Shown here in pieces: positions 6,005-13,222 of a stretch of 15,879 bases of DNA. The first letter of the stretch is position 1. Every line of letters begins with the position of its first letter. The position numbers were made by a program, and so were the translations under genes. Below the pieces are notes generated by a model. It was not told the DNA's origin, searched no databases, and worked only from the letters and a program-made list of their open reading frames with translations. The DNA comes from an uncultured Prevotellaceae bacterium. GTDB taxonomy: Bacteria > Bacteroidota > Bacteroidia > Bacteroidales > Muribaculaceae. The stretch covers positions 1 through 15,879 of the forward strand of contig CAMGFF010000018.1 in assembly GCA_946055125.1 (NCBI GenBank). The letters are read 5' to 3'.

Positions 6005-7765
6005 ATGATTATGAATAAGATATTCGCCCTCCTCCTCTCAATGCTACTCGCTTCCTCTGCCGTGGCTCAAGAGGACCTTTCCAAGGAAATTACCGTTGAG
6101 ACCGACTACACTCCCCATGAGCGTAAGGCGGCAAAACTCAACCTGCTCCCATTGCCCTCCAAGTCGCCCTCCAAGTCGCGCGACATTAGCTACAGCGAGT
6201 GGGCCGAGCCTGCCGAGGTGCCGGCTCTCGCTCCCCTCCTTGTGCCTTATCCCTACCGCACTTCCCACAATTTCTCCTACAGCCGTGGCTATGTGGACCT
6301 CGGCGTGGGTTCTTTCGCCAATATCGCCGGCAGCGCGGGCTACGACATCGTACGTAAGCCCAATACCGACCTCAGCCTCTGGCTCCAGCACAATTCTTCG
6401 TGGTGCGGCCGGAACCGCTCCGAGAATCTTCCCGCCGAGCTCGCCGAGCCGCTCAAGCAGAAGTTCAACAGCAACGTCGTTGCCCTCGACTTCTCCCACC
6501 GGTTCTATAAAGGCACGCTCTCGGCTTCAGCCATGTGCCACTTCGACCGCTTCAACTACTATGGCGGCTATGGAGTCTATCCCTCAGGGAATCCTATTGA
6601 CGGCAGCAATATCTTTCACACCAATGGCTGGAACTCTGCCGACTCCATGCAATCGGCACGCGAGTTTCGCCTCGCACTGGGCTGGCGCAACCGCAGCTCC
6701 GAGCGTTTCCACTATTCCTCGCGCCTTGTGTTCTCCCACTTCAGCCTTGCCAATGCGGTGAACGCCACTGCCGGCAACAAGGGCATTGCCGACAACCACA
6801 TCGCACTCTCTTTCACCGGCTCGATGGATTGCTATGGAGCCGACGCATCGGTGGAGTATCTGGGTCGCTCCATTCCCGAGATTGTCACAAGTTTCCCGCA
6901 GCCCAAGCGCACCGATGGCGTGGGAATGATTACACTTGCCCCATTCTACCGCTATTCCCACAATAGCTTCTCGGCCCGCGTGGGCGTGAATGTGAATGTG
7001 GCGATGAGCGATGGCCCGGCCCTGCGCTTCGCTCCGCGCGTCGCTCTCGCCTATGTGGACCGGGGCTTCGCCGTGGAGCTTAATGCCACCGGCGGAAAGT
7101 GCATCTCGCTCCTCAGCGACTTATTCGCCCTCAACCGCTACATCAGCCCCACGGCTCCGCTCTCCAATCCCTATGTGCCTCTCGATGCCGAGCTGGCACT
7201 GCGCCTCGGCCCGTTCACGGGCTTCCACGCCTCAGTCGCGGCTGCCTATGGCATTTTCAATGACATGCCCATGCCTGTGGCAAGGCTCGACATTCCTCAG
7301 CTCAACTACTGCACCCAATACGCGCCCTCGAAGCTCAGTGGTGTGAAGCTCACTGCCGAGCTGGGCTACCGCTACCTCAATCTCGCCGAGGCTCGCCTCA
7401 AGCTGGCCTATTCACCGCAAGACCTCGACAAGGGCTATTTCATGGGCTACGACCGCGCCAAGTGCGTGGCCTCTTTCTCGCTCGCGGTCACTCCCATCGA
7501 GCCGCTCAAGGTGTCGCTCGGCTACGAGCTGCGTGCAAAGCGCACCACAGCTGCCTCTTTCAACGACGATGCCACGGAGCCGGCGTTGCTGCTTCGCGAC
7601 CTGGGCACGGTGAGCAACCTGTCGCTCGGCGCAAGCTACCGCGTGATGAAGCCACTGAGCGTATTCGCCTCGTGCAACAACCTCCTCGGCAAGCACTGGG
7701 ACCACTTCTACTCTCTCGGCGCACAGGGCTGCACCATTATGGCCGGTGCCTCCTACATCTTCTAA
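6005..7765 (+). CDS. Outer-membrane beta-barrel, TonB-dependent-receptor-like without a plug domain
   Basis: This protein has 586 residues, with a signal peptide ending SSAVAQ|E near residue 22. A short segment follows (EITVETDYTPHERKAAKLN then Pro-rich), and from about residue 80 to the end the sequence alternates polar and aromatic residues as in amphipathic strands. The last 35 residues (VFASCNNLLGKHWDHF and so on) resemble the final strands of TonB-dependent receptors, and the terminal residue is Phe, as expected for a BAM insertion signal. I see no N-terminal plug domain, and the length fits a barrel alone. An open, gated or partner-plugged pore or a structural barrel are possible roles; no ligand can be named. 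A second ATG at 6011 would shorten it by two residues. It lies 21 bases after the TPR gene and 15 bases before ruvB, in one apparent operon. Confidence 0.82.
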   Translation: MIMNKIFALLLSMLLASSAVAQEDLSKEITVETDYTPHERKAAKLNLLPLPSKSPSKSRDISYSEWAEPAEVPALAPLLVPYPYRTSHNFSYSRGYVDLGVGSFANIAGSAGYDIVRKPNTDLSLWLQHNSSWCGRNRSENLPAELAEPLKQKFNSNVVALDFSHRFYKGTLSASAMCHFDRFNYYGGYGVYPSGNPIDGSNIFHTNGWNSADSMQSAREFRLALGWRNRSSERFHYSSRLVFSHFSLANAVNATAGNKGIADNHIALSFTGSMDCYGADASVEYLGRSIPEIVTSFPQPKRTDGVGMITLAPFYRYSHNSFSARVGVNVNVAMSDGPALRFAPRVALAYVDRGFAVELNATGGKCISLLSDLFALNRYISPTAPLSNPYVPLDAELALRLGPFTGFHASVAAAYGIFNDMPMPVARLDIPQLNYCTQYAPSKLSGVKLTAELGYRYLNLAEARLKLAYSPQDLDKGYFMGYDRAKCVASFSLAVTPIEPLKVSLGYELRAKRTTAASFNDDATEPALLLRDLGTVSNLSLGASYRVMKPLSVFASCNNLLGKHWDHFYSLGAQGCTIMAGASYIF

Positions 7766-7780
7766 CCCCCACACTGCTAT

Positions 7781-8806
7781 ATGAACGATTCTTTCAACAT
7801 ACACCAGTCACAGCGCCTCGAAAGCGACCGCGACTTCGAGCGTGCACTCCGCCCCATGACTTTCAATGACTTTGCCGGGCAGGAGAAAATCATTGAGAAC
7901 CTCCGCGTCTTCGTGGCCGCCGCCCGCCTCCGTGGCGAGTCGCTCGACCACACCTTGCTCCACGGGCCTCCGGGCCTGGGAAAGACCACCCTCAGCAATA
8001 TCGTCGCCAATGAGCTGGGCGTGGGCTTCAAGGTGACTTCGGGTCCCGTGCTCGACAAGCCCGGCGACCTCGCCGGCATCCTCACCTCCCTCGAGGAGAA
8101 CGATGTGCTTTTCATCGACGAGATTCACCGCCTAAGCCCCATAGTGGAGGAATACCTCTACTCGGCCATGGAGGACTACCGCATCGACATCATGATCGAC
8201 AAGGGCCCGGGTGCCCGCTCGGTGCAGCTCTCGCTCTCGCCATTCACTCTCATTGGTGCCACCACGCGCAGCGGCCTGCTCACCTCGCCGCTCCGCGCCC
8301 GCTTTGGCATCAACTGCCACCTCGAATACTACGACCACGCCACCCTCGAGGGAATCGTAGTGCGCTCGGCTCACCTCCTCTCGGTACCTATCACCGACGA
8401 TGCCGCCCGCGAGATTGCCCTGCGCAGCCGTGGTACGCCCCGCATCGCCAATGCCTTGCTGCGCCGCGTGCGCGATTTCGCCCAGGTGAAGGGCTCGGGC
8501 AAAATCGACACCTCAATCGCACGCTTCGCCCTCGAAGCGCTGAATATCGACAAGTATGGCCTCGATGAAATCGACAACAAGATTCTCACCACCATCATCG
8601 ATAAGTTCCGCGGAGGCCCCGTGGGCCTCACCACCATTGCCACGGCTCTCGGCGAGGACCCCGGCACGCTCGAGGAGGTGTATGAGCCTTACCTCATCAA
8701 GGAGGGCTTCATAAAGCGCACTCCGCGTGGCCGCGAAGTCACCGAGCTGGCCTATACCCACCTCGGCCGCTCGCCTTTCCGGTCAACCGCCTCTCTCTTC
8801 AGCTAA
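7781..8806 (+). CDS. ruvB: RuvB, Holliday-junction branch-migration ATPase
   Basis: RuvB is the hexameric AAA+ motor that, with RuvA, drives branch migration of Holliday junctions in recombinational repair in the cytoplasm. At 341 residues the length is normal. Key parts are all present: N-terminal LRPMTFNDFAGQ; Walker A GPPGLGKTT at residues 62-70; Walker B FIDEIHRLS at 111-119; a sensor-type GATTR at 159-163; and the arginine finger in LRARFG (Arg174). The C-terminal winged-helix DNA-binding domain includes GGPVGLTTIATALGED and EPYLIKEGFIKRTPRGR. Nothing looks broken. The start MNDSFNI follows the barrel gene stop by 15 bases without a strong ribosome site, which is common in this phylum. 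The flippase gene starts 34 bases downstream. The neighbours are envelope genes, so its place here reflects shared transcription rather than shared function. No ruvA or ruvC is in the window. Confidence 0.98.
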   Translation: MNDSFNIHQSQRLESDRDFERALRPMTFNDFAGQEKIIENLRVFVAAARLRGESLDHTLLHGPPGLGKTTLSNIVANELGVGFKVTSGPVLDKPGDLAGILTSLEENDVLFIDEIHRLSPIVEEYLYSAMEDYRIDIMIDKGPGARSVQLSLSPFTLIGATTRSGLLTSPLRARFGINCHLEYYDHATLEGIVVRSAHLLSVPITDDAAREIALRSRGTPRIANALLRRVRDFAQVKGSGKIDTSIARFALEALNIDKYGLDEIDNKILTTIIDKFRGGPVGLTTIATALGEDPGTLEEVYEPYLIKEGFIKRTPRGREVTELAYTHLGRSPFRSTASLFS

Positions 8807-8840
8807 CCTATCATTATAGCAGCTAAAGCAACACTAAAAA

Positions 8841-10316
8841 ATGGCTTCACTGAAATCACTCGCTAAAGAAACCGCCATCTATGGCATGAGCAGCATCGTA
8901 GGACGGTTTCTCAACTATCTCCTCGTGCCGCTCTACACCGCCAAACTCTCGGCTGAGTCGGGCGGATATGGCGTAATCACCAATATGTACTCCTATGTGG
9001 CGCTGCTTTTCGTCATTCTCACCTACGGAATGGAGACCACATTCTTCCGCTTCTCCAATAAGCCAGAGGAGAACCCCACCCGCGTCTATTCCACCACGCT
9101 CATCTCGGTGGGATTCACCTCGCTGCTCTTCGTGGCCCTGGTGTTGCTGTTCCTATCCCCCATCGCCTCGGCTATGGGCTATGCCGCCCACCCCGAATAT
9201 GTGGCGGTGATGGCTGCCTGCGTGGCTATCGATGCCTTCCAGGCTATCCCCTTTGCCTACCTCCGCCACAAGAAGAAGGCCATTAAATTTGCCTCGCTCA
9301 AGCTGCTTTTCATCTTCCTCAACATCGGCCTCAACCTCCTCTATTTCGTAGTCCTCCCCGCTCTCTACATAGATTACCCCGACGCGGTGGGCTGCATCTA
9401 CAGCCCCTCAATTGGCGTAGGCTACGCATTCTTCCTCAATCTCGCATGCACCGCCACCATCACTTTCTTCTTCTGGCGCGAGCTCACGGGATTCCGCTAC
9501 GTCTTCGACCGCGACTTGCTCCGCCGTATGCTCCGCTACAGCATGCCCATTCTCCTGCTCGGCATTGCAGGCATCCTCAATCAGACCGCCGACAAAATCC
9601 TCTTCCCCTTCCTATGCTCTGCCGATAATGCCTCGCGCGAGCTCGGAATATATGGCGCGGCAAGCAAGATTGCAATGATTATGGCAATGATAACCCAGGC
9701 TTTCCGCTACGCCTACGAGCCTTTCGTGTTCAGCAAGAGCAACGACCGCGACAGCCGCCAGACCTACGCCCTCGCAATGAAATACTTTATCATCTTCACC
9801 CTCCTGGCTTTCCTCGCCGTCATCGCCTACCTCGACATTCTAAAATACCTCATCGCCCCCGACTACTGGAGCGGCCTCCGGGTGGTGGCAATCGTGATGG
9901 CCGCCGAGATAATGATGGGTATCTACTTCAACCTCTCTTTCTGGTACAAGCTCATCGACCGGACTCTATGGGGCGCTCTCTTCTCGGGCATTGGCTGCGT
10001 GGTGCTAATCGCCGTGAACGTGATTTTCGTGCCGCGCTACGGCTACATAGCCTGCGCCTGGGCCGGTTGCGCCGGCTATGGCACAGCAATGCTGCTGAGC
10101 TACTTCGTGGGGCAACGCAAATACCCCATCGACTACCCGCTGCGCAGCATCTTCGGCTACACCCTCCTCGCAGCCGCTATCTTCACCGCCTATAAGCTCC
10201 TCCCTCCCATGGCTATCGTCACCGGTGCCGCCGTGAAGTCACTCGGCCTCCTCATCTTCCTCGCCGCTATCGTCCGCACCGAGCACCTCCACCTCCCCTC
10301 CCGCCATTCACGATAA
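8841..10316 (+). CDS. Polysaccharide/lipid-linked oligosaccharide flippase (MOP superfamily, Wzx-like)
   Basis: This is a 491-residue, strongly hydrophobic protein with roughly 12 to 14 membrane helices. The opening LAKETAIYGMSSIVGRFLNYLLVPLYT is the classic first helix of the polysaccharide-synthesis branch of the MOP/MATE exporters. ILNQTADKILFPF in the second half is the corresponding helix of the second bundle, and AFRYAYEPFVF follows. Such proteins flip lipid-linked glycans across the inner membrane for surface polysaccharide or cell-wall assembly; the substrate cannot be told from sequence, and there are no glycosyltransferase genes nearby. The C-terminus is short and ends in basic residues (LPSRHSR). 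It is the last gene of the plus-strand run from 2966. No convincing terminator follows in the 196 bases to the next gene, but a new -7 box does. Confidence 0.9.
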   Translation: MASLKSLAKETAIYGMSSIVGRFLNYLLVPLYTAKLSAESGGYGVITNMYSYVALLFVILTYGMETTFFRFSNKPEENPTRVYSTTLISVGFTSLLFVALVLLFLSPIASAMGYAAHPEYVAVMAACVAIDAFQAIPFAYLRHKKKAIKFASLKLLFIFLNIGLNLLYFVVLPALYIDYPDAVGCIYSPSIGVGYAFFLNLACTATITFFFWRELTGFRYVFDRDLLRRMLRYSMPILLLGIAGILNQTADKILFPFLCSADNASRELGIYGAASKIAMIMAMITQAFRYAYEPFVFSKSNDRDSRQTYALAMKYFIIFTLLAFLAVIAYLDILKYLIAPDYWSGLRVVAIVMAAEIMMGIYFNLSFWYKLIDRTLWGALFSGIGCVVLIAVNVIFVPRYGYIACAWAGCAGYGTAMLLSYFVGQRKYPIDYPLRSIFGYTLLAAAIFTAYKLLPPMAIVTGAAVKSLGLLIFLAAIVRTEHLHLPSRHSR

Positions 10317-10450
10317 CTTCGGCTGCTTCCCGGGGGTGGCCGGGGTTAATTTTGCTAAAATGCCGGTGACCGACGGTCTCCTCTGCCCGAAAAGGAGCTG
10401 TTTTTTGCCCCATTGGGCTGACGGCTGTTCCATATTTGCAATTTTATGTG

Positions 10451-10458
10451 TAATTTTG
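10451..10458 (+). promoter_or_regulatory. Putative -7 box (TAATTTTG) for the DUF4923-type gene
   Basis: TAATTTTG followed by CG fits the TAnnTTTG box. TTTG at 10435-10438 is only 12 bases upstream, too close for the usual spacing near 20, so the -33 element is uncertain. A start near 10464 gives a leader of about 50 bases. The 18 bases 10442-10459 match 2941-2958 with one mismatch. Confidence 0.5.
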
Positions 10459-10512
10459 CGTCCCTCTCTGTAAAGAACCAAACTATTTTTTTCAACACTT
10501 TAATCACAAAAA

Positions 10513-11130
10513 ATGAAACATATGAAATTATTCTTCGCAGCGCTCATGGTCCTTGTGGCCTGCAGCAGTGCTTCGGCTTTCGACTGGAAGCAGCTTGGCT
10601 CTGCCCTCGGCAACTCAAGCATCGGCAACATTGTGAACAACGTTATCTCCTCCGACAGCATCACGGTCGCACAAATCACCGGTGCCTGGAGCTACTCCGG
10701 CCCGGCCGTGTCGTTCCAGAGCGACGACCTCCTCAAGAAAGCCGGCGGCGCTGCCGTGGCTTCGACCGTGGAGAGCAAGCTCGCCCCCTACTACCAGCGT
10801 GCCGGCCTCGAAGGCCTGAAAATGACCTTCGACGGCAAAGGCAATGTTACGTTGGTGTTCAAGAGCGGACGCACCTTGAATGGAACCGTGGCTCAGGGCG
10901 AGAAAGCCGGACAGCTCGTATTTAACTTCAGCCGCCTCGGCTCAAATTTCGGCAACATCACTGCCTACGTCACCTTGGGCACCAACCTCAGCATCTTGAT
11001 GGACGTGAGCAAGCTCCGCGACCTCGTCGCCGCTGTCGCCAAGTACACTAAGAACTCCTCGGCCGAGACCGCCTCGTCGCTCCTCAACCAGTACAAGGGT
11101 ATCTACGCCGGCATCAAGCTCTCGAAGTAG
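10513..11130 (+). CDS. DUF4923-type exported protein, possible lipoprotein
   Basis: The protein has 205 residues and resembles the DUF4923 family of Bacteroidales, whose function is not known. Family features visible here are FDWKQLGSALGNSSIGNIVNNVISSDSI near the N-terminus, ITGAWSYSGPAVSFQSDDLLKKAGGAA in the middle, and a C-terminal LLNQYKGIYAGIKL. The middle-to-C-terminal part is beta-rich, with strands such as NVTLVFKSGRTLNGTV, as expected of a lipocalin-like barrel; that fold is my inference. The N-terminus is a secretion signal. LVAC (Cys17) fits a lipobox, with SSASA|F as an alternative signal peptidase I site. Starts at 10513 and 10522 (both before Lys) are possible. It stands alone between its own promoter box and a strong terminator. 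A role in the envelope or periplasm is likely; nothing more can be said. Confidence 0.88.
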   Translation: MKHMKLFFAALMVLVACSSASAFDWKQLGSALGNSSIGNIVNNVISSDSITVAQITGAWSYSGPAVSFQSDDLLKKAGGAAVASTVESKLAPYYQRAGLEGLKMTFDGKGNVTLVFKSGRTLNGTVAQGEKAGQLVFNFSRLGSNFGNITAYVTLGTNLSILMDVSKLRDLVAAVAKYTKNSSAETASSLLNQYKGIYAGIKLSK

Positions 11131-11150
11131 CCCACAGCACTACACACAAA

Positions 11151-11207
11151 AATAGCCCCACACGGCAGGTGCACGGTAGTCACCGCCTGTGTGGGGCTAT
11201 TCTTTTG
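11151..11207. terminator. Bidirectional intrinsic terminator between convergent genes
   Basis: AATAGCCCCACA (11151-11162) pairs perfectly with TGTGGGGCTATT (11190-11201), with a partly paired inner stem (GGTG with CACC). On the plus strand it is followed by TCTTTTG, and on the minus strand by a run of five T. It therefore serves both the DUF4923-type gene and the minus-strand cassette ending at 11272. Confidence 0.9.
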
Positions 11208-11271
11208 TAACAGCAAGTCGGCCACCGGCCCGCCCACAAGGCGAGCGTCGGCGCGAGACACTTCCGGAGGC

Positions 11272-12000
11272 TTACTCATCGAGGCCTATAAGCTCATAGC
11301 GCTCACCCATCGTTGTATTGTCGTCGGCCTTGATGCGGCTCATGTCGATGTCGACAAGATAGGGCACCATGGTGTAGTAGAGAATGTCGTCGGGCTGAAG
11401 ATACTTCTCAAGCGGCTTCCACAGCGTGTTGAAAACTGCCGTGGTGGTGTAGGCAAAGTCGCTGCCCTTGGCGGTGATGATGTCGGTGCGAAGCAGATAG
11501 TTGTACGACTCTGCCGGCACCTTGTATTTTATGGGCTTCTCCATGCCGTAGCGAATGAAAGTGACCACGAGGTTGCCAAGGCTGTCCTCCTTGCACATTG
11601 CCACGGCCTCGCCATCTTCCATCTCCAGCTCGTCCTTAATCTGCTGTGCCATAGTCACCATTCCATACTCGATGCTGCTTGTCACGGTGCGGCTCAGGTT
11701 TTTCTGTATGCTGCGGGCCGCCGCGCCATATTTGCTCGGCATGGCTGCGATGAGCTCCTTCACGCTCTTTCCCGCGCCTCTCACGGTGAGTGTGTAGGAG
11801 GTCTTGGTGTCGGTAATCTGCAGCACCGAGGGGCGCGAGGAGTCGAGCTTGTCGGTGTCATTTAGCGTGTTGCCACGTTTCAGCACATAGCCATTGGTCT
11901 TCACTTCGCCTTTCACGCTTGTTATTTTATAACTCTTGGCACTTGCGCAGCACAGTGTGAGCGCTATTGCCATAATGGAGAGGATTAATCGCTGTTTCAT
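11272..12000 (-). CDS. Exported FecR-like protein with a truncated CHAT-domain-like C-terminus
   Basis: The protein has 242 residues, with a signal peptide ending CCASA|K near residue 21. Residues about 24-80 (ITSVKGEVKTNGYVLKRG, then LNDTDKL, then LTVRGAGKSVKEL) resemble a FecR-like all-beta domain. The middle is mixed helix and strand. Residues about 188-242 (VFNTLWKPLEKYLQPDDILYY, then MGERYELIGLDE) resemble the opening of CHAT domains, where a W-x-PL-x-x-YL helix precedes a strand, a variable loop and a Y-x-L-x-R-L-S-S-T strand. The stop falls at that strand, about 150 or more residues before the usual CHAT His and Cys, so no protease activity is expected from it. It may be a non-catalytic decoy, a docking domain or a decayed protease. 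It is the last gene of the minus-strand cassette, 43 bases after the CHASE2 gene, and ends before a strong terminator. Export is fairly sure; the CHAT relationship is a tentative motif reading. Confidence 0.72.
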   Translation of the reverse strand: MKQRLILSIMAIALTLCCASAKSYKITSVKGEVKTNGYVLKRGNTLNDTDKLDSSRPSVLQITDTKTSYTLTVRGAGKSVKELIAAMPSKYGAAARSIQKNLSRTVTSSIEYGMVTMAQQIKDELEMEDGEAVAMCKEDSLGNLVVTFIRYGMEKPIKYKVPAESYNYLLRTDIITAKGSDFAYTTTAVFNTLWKPLEKYLQPDDILYYTMVPYLVDIDMSRIKADDNTTMGERYELIGLDE

Positions 12001-12043
12001 GACTTATTGTTCTTTTTTTTCAGGAAAAAATTAGTGTTTAATT

Positions 12044-13219
12044 CTATTTCTGTTCACTTGTTCTGTGTAATCGTCGCCTCAGGGCTTGCCATGCTGCTGG
12101 GAGCCGCCTCCACCACGCCTCTATCTTGCTAACTAAGATGTGAAGCAAGGTGTAGATGTCGGTGGCCCAGGGGCAGAAGGCTATTGCCATGAGAAACCAG
12201 CCACAGTCGGAGTACACTGCCCGCTCGGCGAATAGCACGAAGCTCGAGATGAGCAGCGAGAAGAAGAGGATATAATTGGTGGTGCGCACCATGAAGCCTC
12301 CGGCTCGCGGAAAGTGGCGCGAGAAGTAGATGTTGAGTGCCACAAAGAGAGAAATCACCACAAAGGCGAAAGCCTCGGCCACCCAGTTGCCGAGCGGCCT
12401 GATGTAGTCGCCGCGAAGCACAGTTGTGGCAGTGTAGGCGTGTATTTTCAGTCCCAGCATGCGCGTTTCGATTGAAGTGCGGTACACGTCGCGCCGGGTA
12501 TCCACACCCAGCATCACTATTGCGCCCTTCAGCTCCTCGGCCCAGTCGGGGATTTCCTCATAGGAGAGGGTGAGGAAATCAACCGTGAAATTGATATACT
12601 CACGGCTCGTGTGATGGCTCACCAGCTCCCGCACCCGCCCTGGCGCCACAAGCTTCAGTGCCTGCAGCGGCAGGCTGTAGATGGTGTCGCAGGTGTTGGT
12701 GTCGACATAGAACGTGGTGAACGAGCGTATCACCGCGTTATCGCGGCCGCGGGTGTCGAGGTTGGTGTAGCCCCACTTGATGCCCAGCTCCCGGGGATTG
12801 GCGAAGAAGAGGGTGGTGTCGTCGAGGCAGTCGGCCTTGCAGGGCACCACCACGTTCTTGCAGGCCTTGAAGGCGTCGATGAGCATTCCGTCGATGTCGG
12901 GGTCTTTCTCTCCCCTTAATTCCACGTCGACCGCGATTGCCGCCGGCTCACACTCCGAGAGCATGAGCAGCGCCTCGGCAAGCTCGTAGCGCCCGGAGCC
13001 CTCGGGGAGGGTCACCATCACTATGCTGTCCTCGTAGGGCATCATGCCCTGCGAATGCTGCAAGTCGCTGTAGATGTCAAACTGGTTGATGTCGGCCACG
13101 CCGCTCGACGCGAAGAACGACACACTCAGCGGCACATACACCAGCATGCGCGAGAGGCTGATTGTGACCACGGCCACAACCAGCACTTTCACTATGTCGC
13201 TCTTCGAGGGCAGTTTCAT
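12044..13219 (-). CDS. CHASE2-domain membrane sensor without an output domain
   Basis: The protein has 391 residues. One N-terminal membrane helix lies at about 9-30. A periplasmic CHASE2-like domain spans about 47-270, with IVMVTLPEGSGRYELAEAL, AAIAVDVELRGEKDPDID and the closing GAIVMLGVDTRR then MLGLKIHAYTATTVLRGDYI. Three membrane helices follow at about 278-299, 314-332 and 337-361, the usual CHASE2 pattern. In known CHASE2 proteins this sensor is joined to cyclases, kinases or other output domains. Here only about 28 residues remain after the last helix; they are strongly basic and Trp-rich (EAWWRRLPAAWQALRRRLHR), so signalling must go through a partner or that tail. The ATG is 3 bases after the stop of the transglutaminase gene, which suggests coupled translation. 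The CHAT-like gene follows. The ligand is unknown. The family call is fairly secure. Confidence 0.85.
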   Translation of the reverse strand: MKLPSKSDIVKVLVVAVVTISLSRMLVYVPLSVSFFASSGVADINQFDIYSDLQHSQGMMPYEDSIVMVTLPEGSGRYELAEALLMLSECEPAAIAVDVELRGEKDPDIDGMLIDAFKACKNVVVPCKADCLDDTTLFFANPRELGIKWGYTNLDTRGRDNAVIRSFTTFYVDTNTCDTIYSLPLQALKLVAPGRVRELVSHHTSREYINFTVDFLTLSYEEIPDWAEELKGAIVMLGVDTRRDVYRTSIETRMLGLKIHAYTATTVLRGDYIRPLGNWVAEAFAFVVISLFVALNIYFSRHFPRAGGFMVRTTNYILFFSLLISSFVLFAERAVYSDCGWFLMAIAFCPWATDIYTLLHILVSKIEAWWRRLPAAWQALRRRLHRTSEQK

Positions 13220-13222
13220 CGC

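Noticed and set aside
10404..10420. GCCC-CATT-GGGC hairpin after the flippase
   Set aside because: The stem is four pairs and the T-run precedes it rather than follows it, so it is not a plus-strand terminator.
11191..11865. Open frame of 224 codons on the plus strand
   Set aside because: It starts inside the terminator stem and runs antisense to the FecR/CHAT-like gene, which has a good signal peptide.
12008..12034. T-run, CAGG, A-run hairpin between the CHASE2 and FecR/CHAT-like genes
   Set aside because: The stem is only A-T pairs and the genes are close and same-strand, so a terminator here is unlikely.
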